In this document: positions 14,219 through 25,000 of the stretch, in pieces
Layout: every line of letters begins with the position of its first letter
Numbering within the stretch: position 1 is the first letter of the stretch
Notes under the pieces: generated by a model
What the model was told of the DNA's origin: nothing
Database searches by the model: none
Seen by the model: only the letters and a program-made list of their open reading frames with translations
Source of the DNA: an uncultured Coriobacteriaceae bacterium
GTDB taxonomy: Bacteria > Actinomycetota > Coriobacteriia > Coriobacteriales > Atopobiaceae
Length of the DNA: 64,000 nucleotides
NCBI GenBank assembly: GCA_902778135.1
Contig: CACYWP010000001.1
Location: forward strand, 1-64,000
Direction of reading: 5' to 3'
Position numbers and translations under genes: made by a program

Positions 14219-17200
14219 GTGAAGACTCGCACCGACTTCGTGACCAACTCAAGCAGCGCCTGTTACGTCATCGATCTCCAGCTCAAAAACGACCGCGACG
14301 AGATGGTCTCTTTCTGGATCATGGCCTCAGATGGTGGGACGGAATACGGCGGTGATGGCCCGTCGTTCGAAGCCAGCGAGCACGCCAAGTCCCTCAGTCT
14401 CTACACGCCTCACCCAGCCGGTGGCAAGGTTACCCTTCAGGGAAGGCCCATCTCCGAGGCTTCGAGCTTAGAGGACATCATCCGTTACATGCTGGACTAT
14501 GTCGACCTGGACCTCTATGAAGGTGGCAGCGCGACTGCCCTGAGCTGCATGCCCGAGGCAGTTACATCTATTGCAGAGATGTGCGCGAGGAAGGGCATTA
14601 CGAGCAATAACGTGCGCATCATCGGCGAAAAGATTCGCGTAACCCCGTTCGGCGACAGCGTGTGGGAGGTGGATGACTACACCGACCAGTGGAACGTGAA
14701 CGTCAAGACGGGTGAGGTGAGGAGCACCGGGCGACGCGTGTATCGTTACGCAGGTGATCAAGAAGGTAAGGGCGACATATATGACGCGGACACCAGCTGG
14801 CAGGACACGGCGTGGTGGCCCTTCGCAGGCAAGGTCAAGGGCGTGGACTATGCGCTCGTCAAATCGGGTGCGATCAAGCGAGGGTCCGTCCGCCATCTGG
14901 ACCTCTCATGTTTCGACGGCACAAAACCCACGAGTTTGGAATCGGCATTCAGCGACCTGAGAGACCTGCAGCGGATTGACCTCTCGGGCCTCGACACCTC
15001 GCAGGTCACGAGCATGGGATCCATGTTCCGCGAGTGCCGGAAGATTCGCAGCATCGACCTCTCGGGCCTCGACACCTCGCGAGTCACGGACATGTCCCGC
15101 CTGTTCGCAGAGTGCAATGGCCTCACGAGCGTCAATCTCTCGGGTCTCGACACCTCGCGAGTCACGGACATGAGAAGCATGTTCTATGGGTGCGAGAGTC
15201 TCGCGCAACTCGACCTGTCTGGCTTCAATACCTCGCAGGTCGTCAACATGGACAGGATGTTCTATCGATGCGAGAGCCTCAAGCAGCTTGATCTGTCAGG
15301 CTTCAACACCTCTCAGGTGCGTTCCATGAACGAGATGTTCAGTGGCTGCCATGCTCTTACGGCTCTCGACCTCTCTGGGTTCGACACCTCGCGGGTCCAA
15401 GACATGGGCAGCTTGTTCTTTGGCTGTATCAATCTGAGGGACCTCAACATCTCCGGTTTCGACACCTCGCAGGTGACGGACATGAGGGCCATGTTCTGGG
15501 GCTGCAAGGTCAGAAGTCTCGACCTCACGGGCTTTACCACTGCGTACGTCAAGAACATGCATGGGATGTTCGCCTTCTGCGAGGCTCTTACCAGTCTCGA
15601 CCTCTCCAGCTTTGATACCTCGCAGGTCACGGACATGAGCAGCATGTTCTATGAATGCAAGAGGCTCCGAAACCTCGACCTCTCTAGCTTCGCCGACTCG
15701 CAGGTGACGGACATAAGCGAGATGTTCTCGGGCTGCGCACAGCTCGAGAGTCTCGACCTGTCCCACCTTGATGCCTCACGGGTCACGAAAGTGACCGACA
15801 TGTTCAAGGACTGTGAGAGCCTTGAGAGGTGGTCCGTGTCAGACACCTGGCCCGTGGAGCTGAAAGGGGCCATCCCCGAACCAAGATGCAACGACGCATG
15901 GTGGTCCGAGCGGGATGGCGCATGGCTGAGCATCAGCAGGATACGCGAGCGCGGTCATGTGGCAGATACCTTTACAGCAAAAAGGCCGGTCGAGGAAGGG
16001 GTGCCTCGCCCTGACGCTGTGTCCTACGCGCAGGTCGTAGCAGGAGACATGGACAGGTCGGAGGTGCGCTACATCGACCTCTCGGGCGTCGACACCTCGA
16101 TGATGACGGACATGAGCGGGATGTTCAAGGATTGCGCCACCATCACGACAATCGACCTCTCCAGTTTTGACACCTCGCATGTTACGGATATGAGCGACCT
16201 GTTTGCGGGGTGCTCGAATCTCAGAATCGTCGACCTCTCCGGCTTCGACACCTCGCACGTCACGAACATGAGCGGGATGTTCAGGGGATGCACGAACCTA
16301 CGAGTCCTCAACCTCTCTGGTTTTGACACCTCGCAGGTCGAGGACATGTCTGACATGTTCAATGGCTGCCATAGGCTCCAGGGCGTCGACGTTTCTGGCT
16401 TTGACACCTCGCGGGTCACAAACATGCGCGGCATGTTCGGCGGATGCTGGAGCTTCACGAGCCTCGACATATCTGGCTTCGACACCTCGCGGGTCACGGA
16501 CATGAGCTCGATGTTCAGCGAATGCAAGAGGGTCCGGGGCTTAAACGTCTCAGGCTTCGACACCTCGCGGGTCACGGACATTAACAGGATGTTTAATGAG
16601 TGCATGAGCCTTACGCAACTAGACCTCTCCAGCTTTGACACCTCCCAGGTCACGAGAATGGGCTACATGTTTTACGGTTGCAAGAGACTCGTTGACCTAA
16701 CCCTCTCTGGTATTGACACGTCGCGCGTCACGGACATGAGCGGGATGTTCAATCAGTGCGAGAGCCTTGCGAATCTTGACCTTTCCGGCTTCGACACCGC
16801 TCAGGTCACGAACATGAGCTGGATGTTCTATAAGTGCGAGATGCTCGAGAGTATCGTCCTCTCCAGCTTCGACACCGCGCGGGTCACAGACATGGACTCG
16901 ATGTTCAGCCACTGCGAGAGGCTTCGTGAGCTAGACCTCTCCGGTTTCGACACCTCGAAGGTCAAGTACATGACTTGGATGTTCTCTGGGTGCGAGAGCC
17001 TCACGCATCTCGACCTCTCCGGTTTCGATACTTCGAAGGTCGGTACGGGGTGGTTTGGCGAGGTGGGCATGAAGGAGATGTTCGACGGCTGTGCGAGCCT
17101 CGAGGAATGGGCCATACCCGAGACGTGGCCCGTGGAGAAGATGGGTGCCATCCCCGAGCCCACGTCCACGCGCGATGCATGGTGGTCCCAGAACGACGCG

Positions 17201-17308
17201 AGGTGGATGAGCGTGGATGAGATTCGCTCCCGTGGACGCAAGGCTGACACGTTCATGCGCCTTCCATCTGCTGAGTTAGTCTCAGGAGGTCGGTGGTCGC
17301 CACGCTAG
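14219..17308 (+). CDS. BspA/DUF285 repeat protein with 25 repeats of 26 residues
   Basis: 1029 residues from a GTG at 14219, chosen because of the AGGGGAG six bases upstream and because it yields the N-terminus KTRTDFVTNSSS, seen at the start of other bacterial proteins. Residues ~230 onward hold two blocks of a 26-residue repeat with consensus LDLSGFDTSxVTDMSxMFxxCxxL: about 12 units, then about 13, with a 78-base DNA period. Each block ends in the same module (WPVE-K-GAIPEP...DAWWS...RGRKADTF), so the protein arose by internal duplication. DUF285 proteins are usually secreted adhesins, but no signal peptide, lipobox or anchor is visible here, so location is unclear. The first ~230 residues are a unique domain. 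Confidence 0.85.
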   Translation: MKTRTDFVTNSSSACYVIDLQLKNDRDEMVSFWIMASDGGTEYGGDGPSFEASEHAKSLSLYTPHPAGGKVTLQGRPISEASSLEDIIRYMLDYVDLDLYEGGSATALSCMPEAVTSIAEMCARKGITSNNVRIIGEKIRVTPFGDSVWEVDDYTDQWNVNVKTGEVRSTGRRVYRYAGDQEGKGDIYDADTSWQDTAWWPFAGKVKGVDYALVKSGAIKRGSVRHLDLSCFDGTKPTSLESAFSDLRDLQRIDLSGLDTSQVTSMGSMFRECRKIRSIDLSGLDTSRVTDMSRLFAECNGLTSVNLSGLDTSRVTDMRSMFYGCESLAQLDLSGFNTSQVVNMDRMFYRCESLKQLDLSGFNTSQVRSMNEMFSGCHALTALDLSGFDTSRVQDMGSLFFGCINLRDLNISGFDTSQVTDMRAMFWGCKVRSLDLTGFTTAYVKNMHGMFAFCEALTSLDLSSFDTSQVTDMSSMFYECKRLRNLDLSSFADSQVTDISEMFSGCAQLESLDLSHLDASRVTKVTDMFKDCESLERWSVSDTWPVELKGAIPEPRCNDAWWSERDGAWLSISRIRERGHVADTFTAKRPVEEGVPRPDAVSYAQVVAGDMDRSEVRYIDLSGVDTSMMTDMSGMFKDCATITTIDLSSFDTSHVTDMSDLFAGCSNLRIVDLSGFDTSHVTNMSGMFRGCTNLRVLNLSGFDTSQVEDMSDMFNGCHRLQGVDVSGFDTSRVTNMRGMFGGCWSFTSLDISGFDTSRVTDMSSMFSECKRVRGLNVSGFDTSRVTDINRMFNECMSLTQLDLSSFDTSQVTRMGYMFYGCKRLVDLTLSGIDTSRVTDMSGMFNQCESLANLDLSGFDTAQVTNMSWMFYKCEMLESIVLSSFDTARVTDMDSMFSHCERLRELDLSGFDTSKVKYMTWMFSGCESLTHLDLSGFDTSKVGTGWFGEVGMKEMFDGCASLEEWAIPETWPVEKMGAIPEPTSTRDAWWSQNDARWMSVDEIRSRGRKADTFMRLPSAELVSGGRWSPR

Positions 17309-17322
17309 GGGAGAAGCACGTC

Positions 17323-18129
17323 ATGACCTACATACTGTTCTTTGACGTGGACGGGACGCTCGTCACGCAGAAGGACGGCCAGCAGTACATCCCGCCGTCC
17401 GCGCTGGCCGCCATGAGGGACGCTCGTCGTCGGGGCTGCCGCCTGTATCTGTGCACCGGACGCTCGCTGGCCGAGGCGCGCACTATCGGCGACTTGCCGG
17501 TGGATGGCATCATCGGTGCAGCCGGGGGCTTCGTGCTCGACGGGGAGACGATGGTAGCCCACCAGACGCTCGGCGAAGAGGCGGTATGCGAGATAGAAGC
17601 CTACCTACAGTTCTGCGGCGGCAACTACTATCTGGAATGCAACGAGGGACTCTATGCGGACGAGGGTTATAGGGCATACATGTCGTCTGCCTGGGGCATC
17701 GACGACAATCCTGCCTTCCTGTCCATCGTCCATTCCGTAGACGAGGCCGACCGCAGTCGCGTGAACAAGGTGAGCTTCCGCATACCGGAGGGGACCTCGT
17801 TCGAGCAGGTCCAAGAGGCGCTCGGCGCGAGGTTCCACCTGGTTCGCTCGTCCTTCGACTCCTCGGCCACGGCGGGCGAGGTCTCGGTCATGGGCGTCAG
17901 CAAGGCAACAGCCATCGACGAGCTGCTGGACTACCTCGACCTGGGCGAGGTGCGCACCTTTGGCTTTGGTGACAGCATGAACGACGCGGAGATGCTGCAG
18001 CGCTGTGACGAAGCCATCGTAATGGGCGACGCGCGCCACCCCGAGATGAAGGAGCTTGCGACTTACGTGACGGCGAGCGTGCTGGAGGACGGTATCGCGC
18101 AGGCAATGCGTCATTTTGGGCTGGCGTAG
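17323..18129 (+). CDS. Cof-type HAD-superfamily phosphatase
   Basis: 268 residues, the usual length for this group, starting MTYILFFDVDGTLV at 17323; AGGGGAGAAG overlaps the stop of the previous gene. HAD motif I is FFDVDGTLV (nucleophile and general acid aspartates), motif II LCTGRS, the lysine of motif III likely in VSKATAIDEL, and motif IV GFGDSMNDAEML. A C2-type cap of ~100 residues lies between. These enzymes dephosphorylate sugar phosphates or flavin/PLP-type cofactors; the substrate cannot be told from sequence. The 14-base gap suggests co-transcription with the BspA-like gene. Confidence 0.88.
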   Translation: MTYILFFDVDGTLVTQKDGQQYIPPSALAAMRDARRRGCRLYLCTGRSLAEARTIGDLPVDGIIGAAGGFVLDGETMVAHQTLGEEAVCEIEAYLQFCGGNYYLECNEGLYADEGYRAYMSSAWGIDDNPAFLSIVHSVDEADRSRVNKVSFRIPEGTSFEQVQEALGARFHLVRSSFDSSATAGEVSVMGVSKATAIDELLDYLDLGEVRTFGFGDSMNDAEMLQRCDEAIVMGDARHPEMKELATYVTASVLEDGIAQAMRHFGLA

Positions 18130-18439
18130 GGGAGCGCCATCTGCACCTGCTGCTCGCCGATCAGCTCCGACGATCCTTTTGCCAGTGAGGGAGGTGGTGC
18201 CAGTAAAGGCCTTGCCTGATGCTGGCGCCTGGAAGCTGGCGACTGGCGACCTCCCTCGCTTGCCTCATGGCGGGAAGGTCGTACATTTTGAGACGCCGTA
18301 TCCCCGCATACGTATAGTTGACGAACTGATGCGGGTGTAGACCACAGACTGCGGATCAATACGCTCGTTATAAGTGGTATGCACTATACGCTATAGTTAG
18401 GTCGCTATGCGACCACGGGTCAATCAACAAGGGGGTAAG
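18130..18439. other. Intergenic region upstream of a Nif11-type peptide gene
   Basis: 310 bases without a credible gene. A -10-like TATAGT at 18392-18397 with a poor -35 (TTATAA, 18368) could drive the peptide gene, and a small inverted repeat GTCGC-TAT-GCGAC follows at 18401. Confidence 0.35.
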
Positions 18440-18700
18440 ATGAAGTACCAAGATCTGACAGAAGAGCAGAAGAGCAGGATTGCCAATGCGAGTCCCGAGA
18501 AGATCCTCGAGATGGCCAAGGCGGAGGGCTACGAGCTGACGGACGAGGAGCTCGAGGCCATCGCTGGCGGCAACTTCTGGATTGACGAGTATTATTGCCC
18601 TGAGTGCGGGAGTCATGACGTTGGCGTGTATAAAAACAGCAAAACTGGCAACTGCCACAGCTGCGGTTACGAGGGACCCTTACATCAGTTCCTTCACTAG
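18440..18700 (+). CDS. Nif11-type leader peptide with zinc-ribbon-like core
   Basis: 86 residues, ATG at 18440 after AAGGGGG. Residues 1-41 are a Nif11-like leader: LTEEQKSRI, then ILEMAKAEGYELTDEELEAIAGG, with the double glycine where exporter C39 peptidases cut. The remainder is the core (NFWIDEYYCPECGSHD...GNCHSCGYEGPL), which has two CxxC pairs 16 residues apart, like a small zinc ribbon rather than a typical RiPP core. No modifying enzyme or exporter is adjacent; the nearest exporter is at 30227-35054. It may be a substrate in trans or an unrelated metal-binding protein with a Nif11 domain. Confidence 0.75.
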   Translation: MKYQDLTEEQKSRIANASPEKILEMAKAEGYELTDEELEAIAGGNFWIDEYYCPECGSHDVGVYKNSKTGNCHSCGYEGPLHQFLH

Positions 18701-18717
18701 ACGGCTCCGTCTCGACG

Positions 18718-18891
18718 GTGATTGGTGCCGGGAAGTCGGGCATCTCTTCGTAGTCGAGAAGCGTGTTCTTCCACCTCTCCTCGCTGGCGGCGCCTGAGCC
18801 ACACGCCAGAGGAGCGTCGGGCAGCGCCTGACGCCCCTCTGGCGTGTGGCTCATGAAGTCCTCGCGCATGGCTCTTTTCAGCTATCCGTCA
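18718..18891 (-). pseudogene. Decayed copy of the 12944-13264 gene
   Basis: The start region (ATGACGGAT with the same upstream AAGG..GATACGCC context) and the C-terminal half (DFMSHTPEGRQAL, WKNTLLDYEEMPDFPAPIT) match the intact gene, but the central ~45 codons are deleted. A stop follows the fourth codon in the original frame. Confidence 0.65.
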
Positions 18892-19073
18892 TGGCGTATC
18901 CCCCTTGGTAAGGTTAGGCTCTGTGTCTGCCATGGGAGACAGGCCCCGTGGCTCTCTGGCTCACTTGTCGGTGACTCAGCCCCATGCGTCCGCTCACAGT
19001 GCATCACGGCCATCAATGCCGACTCGTGGCATCCCAACAGCTACGATGAAGGTGCTGAGAGAAGGGGACGCGC

Positions 19074-22049
19074 ATGGGCTCGACCGACAGCTTTGACCTT
19101 ACTGGCAGCATCGACTTCTCGCTCTCAAAGCGAGACGTTGACGAGGCGCTGAGCATTACGGATGTCTCGCTTGAAGAGGCGGCGAATCGCGTGCGTGGCG
19201 CCATCACCACGGAACGCATCACCAAGGACAACATCCTGCTCAACACGTACGAGGTCGTCTCCGAAGCGATTTCTGGTGGCATGGGTAGTGTCTGGCGCGT
19301 GCACCATCGGGAATGGGACATGGACCTTGCGATGAAGCGACCCCATCCGCGCTTCTTTGCGGAAGCTGGCCCTGCACGCAAGGTGGCCTTTGTTGCCGAA
19401 TGTGAGCATTGGATCAACCTGGGCCTTCATCCCAACATCGTCTCGTGCTATTACGTGCGCGAGATTGGTGGCGTGCCGACCGTCTTTTCGGAGTGGATGG
19501 AAAGCGGTAGCCTGAAGGATGCGATCAAGTCTGGCGCGCTCTATGAAGGCACGCCCGACCAGCAGGTTGAGCGCATCTTGGATGTGGCCATCCAGACGGC
19601 ACGTGGCCTGGCGTACTCGCACGCATGCGGCCTCCTGCACCAGGATGTGAAGCCAGGCAACATCCTGCTTTCGTCTGGCTGGGACGCCAAGGTGTCCGAC
19701 TTTGGGCTGGCGACGGCGGCGGTCCATGTGCTGGAGGGGGCGCATGACGCGAACGCTCAGTCCGGCGTTCCCGCACCGAATGGCTATACGTTGGCCTATT
19801 GCCCGCTTGAGCAGGCGGAAGGCGAGATCCCAACACCATGGATGGACGTCTACGCATGGGCGGTGACCATGCTGGAGGCACTCTTGGGCAGTCGTCCGTG
19901 GGAGCGTGGTTCAGAGGTGACGGGCCTGTTCGGGCGGCTTGCCTCCGATGTCGACCTGCCTTGCCCCGAAGGCCTGCTCGCGCTTCTCGATGATTGCCTG
20001 CACCGCCGTGACCTCGGATTTGCCGATGTCGAGTCGACGCTCGTCAAGCTGTATGCCGAGGCAACCGGCCATCGCTACCCGCGCGAGCAGCCCAAGGCCG
20101 CGCAGGACACGGCCGAGAGCCTCAACAACCGCGCGATGTCCTTCCTCGACCTCGGCCGTCGTGACGAGGCCCTGCGTCTGCTGGACATCGCCGAGGAGAA
20201 GAACGCCCAGTGTCTGGAGGTCGCCTTCAATCACGGCGCGCTGCTGTGGCAGGACGGTGCCGTGGATGACCTCTATCTTCGCGACCGCCTCCTGCAGTTT
20301 GGGCCAAGCGGGGAGCTGGCTGACCTCATCCGCGAACGCCGCGATGCCGCATCCACCTCACAACACGCCTTTCGGCTGCGTGCCGAGCTAGAGGACAACG
20401 AAGGCTGCACGATGCTGGCAAAAGACCACGCCGTGCACGACTTCTCGCTCTTTGACGAGTCGACGGCCATCCTGGCCTGCGGAAAGGGCGTGAACAGAAA
20501 GACGTGGATGGAGTATGCCATCGCGCTGCCCGGTCAGGACTTCAGGCAGGCGCCGCTCGAGTGCCTCGTCTGGAACCTTGACGAAGACGAGTACATCGCC
20601 ACGGTCAACGAGGGGGGCAAGCAGTGGCGTGTGCCCACGCCCGCGCCAGAAGAGCTCGTCGACCGCTCGCTGGCTGCGGGCTGGACGGACCGCACGCCGA
20701 CCTGCACGGCAGTTTGGGCCTCGGCGGAGGGGACGCTGCTTCTCCTGGGCTTCGGGGGCTCGATGTGCCTGGTGGAGGGGGAGACCGGACGCTGCGTTCG
20801 CACGTACTCCTTCGGTTGCGCCCAAGGCGCACGTCGCGTCGCCTTCTCAGAGGATGGCAGGCATGTCTACGCCTGCCTTTCGGAAAACGGCGTGCCGGCC
20901 AGCTGGGGCCTTCGCATGTGGAAAACGGTCAAGCCAAACTGGGAGCTACCGCGCCTGATCTGCCGGGCACAGTCGGTCAGGCAACGCTGGGAGGAAGAGG
21001 ACGCCTTCAGGAGAGCCATGGCGTCCTTCGAGGAGCACATGGATGCGGGCCGCTGGCGCGCTGCCGCCGAGGCCCTCGGGCGGGCGGAGCACACGTCCGG
21101 CTTCGAGGCCGACCCAGCGGTGGTTCGCGGATACGAACGGCTTGCCGTCGAGGCCATACCGACGGGGGTCGCGGACCTTGACCTCGTCTACAACCTGCGT
21201 CGCGTGATTGCCGATCGACGCAAGGGCGTGCAGATGACGCCCGATGGGCGCTTTGCCTGCTTTACCAACGGCAAGGTCTGGAATCTCGTCGACAACCATC
21301 TGGTTTGCGAGGTGGAGCCATTTGCGTCCGACGGCCATGCGATACCCCTTGGCTTCACGGCTGACGGCAAGTACGCCGCCTACGTGGGGGAGCAGGAGTA
21401 CCAGCCGCTCACGCGCAGCGGTATGACGGTGGTTGAGCTGGCGACGGGCAAGGTGGCAGACGCGCGTGAGCTGGGCTTGGCTCGTGGCGACTTCCTTGAC
21501 GCGCGCGGGGAGCGATACGAGGACGAGTCAAACGTCATGGCGCCCAACGGCGTGATAGCGCTCGTCACGGAGGATTACTACGAGTTGGACGCATGCGGCA
21601 TCGACTTCATCGACACGAGGACGGGAGAGCGCATCGCACGCGAGAAGACCTATTGGGACCCGTCGTGGGACCTCATGCCACAGGACATCGCAATCAGCCG
21701 GGACGCACGGCACATCCTCTATCTCTTCCAAGGGAATTCCAACACGATTGCCGTGTACTGCGAGGTGCAGTGGGAGTATCCGGAACAGGGCGAACCGATC
21801 TCGAGGCCCCAAGATCGGCATGAGGAAGCGCGGCGGGACAAGGCACCGAGCGCCGAGCGGCTTCGGCTCGTCGAGCACCTGAGCAAGCTTGGGCAAGCGC
21901 TTGCCGAGCGCAGGGAGGAGCTTGCCGGCCTCTCGGTGTTCAGGTTTGGCAGGAAGCGACAGCTGGCGCAGGAGATTGCGGGGCTGGAGACGGAGCGGTC
22001 GGTGGCAATCGGGGAGCTTGATCAGCTCAACCGTATCGAGCGGCAGTAG
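19074..22049 (+). CDS. Ser/Thr protein kinase with TPR and propeller-like C-terminus (paralogue 1)
   Basis: 991 residues; AAGGGGA precedes the ATG. The kinase domain (about 55-330) is complete: glycine loop EAISGGMGSVWRV, catalytic lysine K88 (LAMKRP), catalytic loop HQDVKPGN with D191 (HQD instead of HRD), DFGLA at 209-213, and an APE-like YCPLEQAEGE. A TPR-like stretch follows (NNRAMSFLDLGRRDEALRLL). The middle and C-terminal ~500 residues look like repeated beta blades (WDLDEDEYIATV-type segments) and the end is a helical coiled coil with FRFGRKRQLAQEIAGLE. No membrane segment, so cytoplasmic. It is 21 bases upstream of its longer paralogue, so one operon. Likely a phospho-signalling scaffold; targets unknown. 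Confidence 0.85.
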   Translation: MGSTDSFDLTGSIDFSLSKRDVDEALSITDVSLEEAANRVRGAITTERITKDNILLNTYEVVSEAISGGMGSVWRVHHREWDMDLAMKRPHPRFFAEAGPARKVAFVAECEHWINLGLHPNIVSCYYVREIGGVPTVFSEWMESGSLKDAIKSGALYEGTPDQQVERILDVAIQTARGLAYSHACGLLHQDVKPGNILLSSGWDAKVSDFGLATAAVHVLEGAHDANAQSGVPAPNGYTLAYCPLEQAEGEIPTPWMDVYAWAVTMLEALLGSRPWERGSEVTGLFGRLASDVDLPCPEGLLALLDDCLHRRDLGFADVESTLVKLYAEATGHRYPREQPKAAQDTAESLNNRAMSFLDLGRRDEALRLLDIAEEKNAQCLEVAFNHGALLWQDGAVDDLYLRDRLLQFGPSGELADLIRERRDAASTSQHAFRLRAELEDNEGCTMLAKDHAVHDFSLFDESTAILACGKGVNRKTWMEYAIALPGQDFRQAPLECLVWNLDEDEYIATVNEGGKQWRVPTPAPEELVDRSLAAGWTDRTPTCTAVWASAEGTLLLLGFGGSMCLVEGETGRCVRTYSFGCAQGARRVAFSEDGRHVYACLSENGVPASWGLRMWKTVKPNWELPRLICRAQSVRQRWEEEDAFRRAMASFEEHMDAGRWRAAAEALGRAEHTSGFEADPAVVRGYERLAVEAIPTGVADLDLVYNLRRVIADRRKGVQMTPDGRFACFTNGKVWNLVDNHLVCEVEPFASDGHAIPLGFTADGKYAAYVGEQEYQPLTRSGMTVVELATGKVADARELGLARGDFLDARGERYEDESNVMAPNGVIALVTEDYYELDACGIDFIDTRTGERIAREKTYWDPSWDLMPQDIAISRDARHILYLFQGNSNTIAVYCEVQWEYPEQGEPISRPQDRHEEARRDKAPSAERLRLVEHLSKLGQALAERREELAGLSVFRFGRKRQLAQEIAGLETERSVAIGELDQLNRIERQ

Positions 22050-22070
22050 GAAAGACAGGGGGAGATGCGT

Positions 22071-25000
22071 GTGGGCACTTGGGACGACCTGGATTTTGGC
22101 AACAGCCTGAACTTCTCGCTCTCGAAGCTCTCTGGCTACGAGGGCATGAGCCTGACCGATGCGGCGCTGGACGACATCCTCCAGCGAGGCGACCGCGTGC
22201 TACCCATCACCACCGAGCGCATTGCCTGTGGGGAGAAGCTCCTTGGCACCTATGAGGTTCTCTCGGAGGCCATCCCTGGCGGCATGGGCAGCGTCTGGCG
22301 CGTGCGCCACATGGACTGGGATACCGAGCTGGCCATGAAACGCCCGCATCCGCAGCTCTTTGCCGAGGCGAGCGACGAGACCAAGAGGGGCTTCATCGAG
22401 GAGTGCGAGCACTGGATCGACCTTGGCCTGCATGCGCACATCGTCTCATGCTATTACGTGCGCGAGATCGGTGGCGTGCCCACGGTGTTTGCGGAGTGGA
22501 TGGATGGCGGTAGCCTCGAAGACGCCATCGCGAAAGGCGCGCTCTACGAGGGTGCGGATGACGAGAAGGCGGAACGCCTGCTCGACATTGCCATCCAGAC
22601 GGCGCGCGGTCTGGCCTACTCTCATGCCCAAGGTCTGCTCCACCAGGACGTGAAACCGGGGAACGTTCTCCTGAGCAGTGCCTTCGATGCCAAGGTTTCC
22701 GATTTCGGTCTCGCGAAGGCGGCCTCTGCGGTGGCGGGGGAGGAAGCGTTGCTCACGAGCGGCCGCACGCTCGCCTACGCGCCACCCGAGCAGACGAACG
22801 GTGCCACAGCCGAGGCGTGGATGGACGTCTTTGCCTGGGCGCTTACCGTGCTGGAGACGTATGTGGGTAGGTGTGCGTGGAAGACGGGCGCCGAGGCAGC
22901 TGACAGGCTCGCCAATCTCCTCGCTGACACCAAGGTGCCTGTTCCGGCCGACTTGCGGACGCTGCTTACCCGCTGCACCACCGAGCACGTGGACGGCTTT
23001 GCCTCCGTGCTTCCCGAGCTCGAGCGCATCTATCGTGCGACAGTTGGCTTCCCGTATCCGCGTCCGGTTTCCGATACGGTGTCCGACACCATTGACGCTC
23101 TCAACAACCGAGCCCTCAGCATGCTCGACCTCGGCCGTCGCGAGGCTGCCCAATTCCTGTGGGCAGAGGCGCTCAAACGTGACCCGGACGACACGCGCTC
23201 GATTGTCAACAGCGGCCTTGCCGAGCTGCGCGCCTTGGGCGAGGAGAGGCGCGACTCATACGACGACAAGGTCGTGGACGCCCTTGGCGAGCTGTCAAGT
23301 CGCGCATTCAGCTCGAGCGAGCTTCGTCCGACCTACGAGAAGAAGCTCCTCTCGGCGCGGCTCTTCCTTGCCCGCTATGACCACTGGGGCGCTAACCGCG
23401 AGATGCAGATAGCGCTTGAGCGTTGTCCCCAGGACTCGTCGGAGCGACCCATGCTTGAGCGTCAGGCAGCCCAGATTCGACACTCGTGGCTGGAGCTCAC
23501 GCGCGATCCCGACCATCTTGCCATCAAGCCCGCGTTCACAGGGGCACTCAGCTTCGATTACGAGGGCGGGGAGGACGGTCGCGTCGCCGTCGCTTGGGTT
23601 GCTCGTCCAGAGGACGGGGGAGATACGTCGTGGACGCAGCTTGCCGTCTTTGATCTTGCCGACCAGGCACATCCGCATGTTCGCAAGCTTACAGAGCTCT
23701 CATGGGACGGCCCGCGTGACGAGGATGCCCCAACCTTCATCCACCTCTTCCGTGTGCTCTGGATGAATGGTGCGATCACCCTCATTGATACCAGCTCTGA
23801 CTATGTGAGCTATGACCCGGACACCCTTGAACTGATCGATTCGGGCGATATCGACGACCTGCCCTTTGAGATCCCATACCGTGACGACTGGCCCATGATG
23901 GAGCTTGGCGACGGGCTGCGCGAGGTGCGCCGCCCCAGTGTTGTCGGACCGATGCTTGATATAGAGACGATGTGGGATCCGAATTCGGAAGCTGCGTCTG
24001 CCATGAAGCGTCCCCTCTTTTCCATTGGTCCCATCAAGGAGGATCATCTGGCCGAAAAGACAGGGCTCCACGCCACCTATCCGGCTCAAGGACTGCGCTC
24101 GCGCGACCATGTCGTCTGCGCTGACCACACGGGCCGATTCCTGCTCCTGTACGATGACGCGGGCTTTGATCCCGCTGGGCCAAGGTTCATCATCGTGGAC
24201 ACCAAGCTCTTTGGCGTGCTGCCCGAGTATGCGGTGGCGCACGTGATGTCGTACCGCGGCGCCTTCGATGCCGAGCGAGCACAACAGCGCGCGCTCGAGA
24301 CCGCTCGGGAGGCGCTCGAAGCCCATGACCTCGAGACGGCCCTTGCTGCCCTTGACGAGGCGTACGAGCTCTTCCCCGAGGAGCCGGGGGAGGAGTGGAC
24401 AGAGCTCAGCGAGAAGGTCGGCCGCTTCTGCGTGCGTTCCGAGCTGCGCGGTGTGCGCACGAACATCCATGACCGCTGTCGCGAGATGAACTGGGACCCC
24501 TACCTTCGTGAGGAGAAAACGCTCATCCTCATGAATCGTGGCTCCATGCCATACTCCTATCGTTGCTTTGGCGCGGGCGAAGCTCGGTATGGCGAGCTGG
24601 CGTGGGCAGAGGCGCAGCGCTTGCCATTCGAAAGCGAGCAGGACGTCAGCCAGCTGGGCAAGTACTATCACCATCCGAAGAACGGTGACATCATCAGCCT
24701 TCCAAAGGCAGGCTACAACCCAGTGGCGGGAGCCGCCTATGACCGGGGGACCCTCGCAGTGTACACCTGTGCCGAGGGAAGGTTTACCGCGTGGGTTGGA
24801 GGCAGGAAGCTGTGGTCGGTGTGTATTGGGGCCGAGACCTCTGGCCAGTCTGGCCCCCTGCCCGAGTTTGACCCCTCCGATACGGACACGCGATGGGCTC
24901 TCGAGCCCTATCGCATCTTCCTCAATCGGGAGCGTGACGCGACGGTTGCCCTCGTACGCAGCAGGTTGCTGAACCCCTTCCGCGAGCAGCGTCAGGACGG

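Noticed and set aside
14980..17050. CRISPR-like periodic repeats
   Set aside because: The 78-base period is protein repeats within one open reading frame, and there are no spacers.
18116..18340. Short plus-strand frame after the HAD gene
   Set aside because: No ribosome-binding site, begins inside the previous gene, no family signal.
19074..22049. Pseudokinase because of HQD in place of HRD
   Set aside because: The lysine, catalytic aspartate, asparagine and DFG are all present, so activity is likely.
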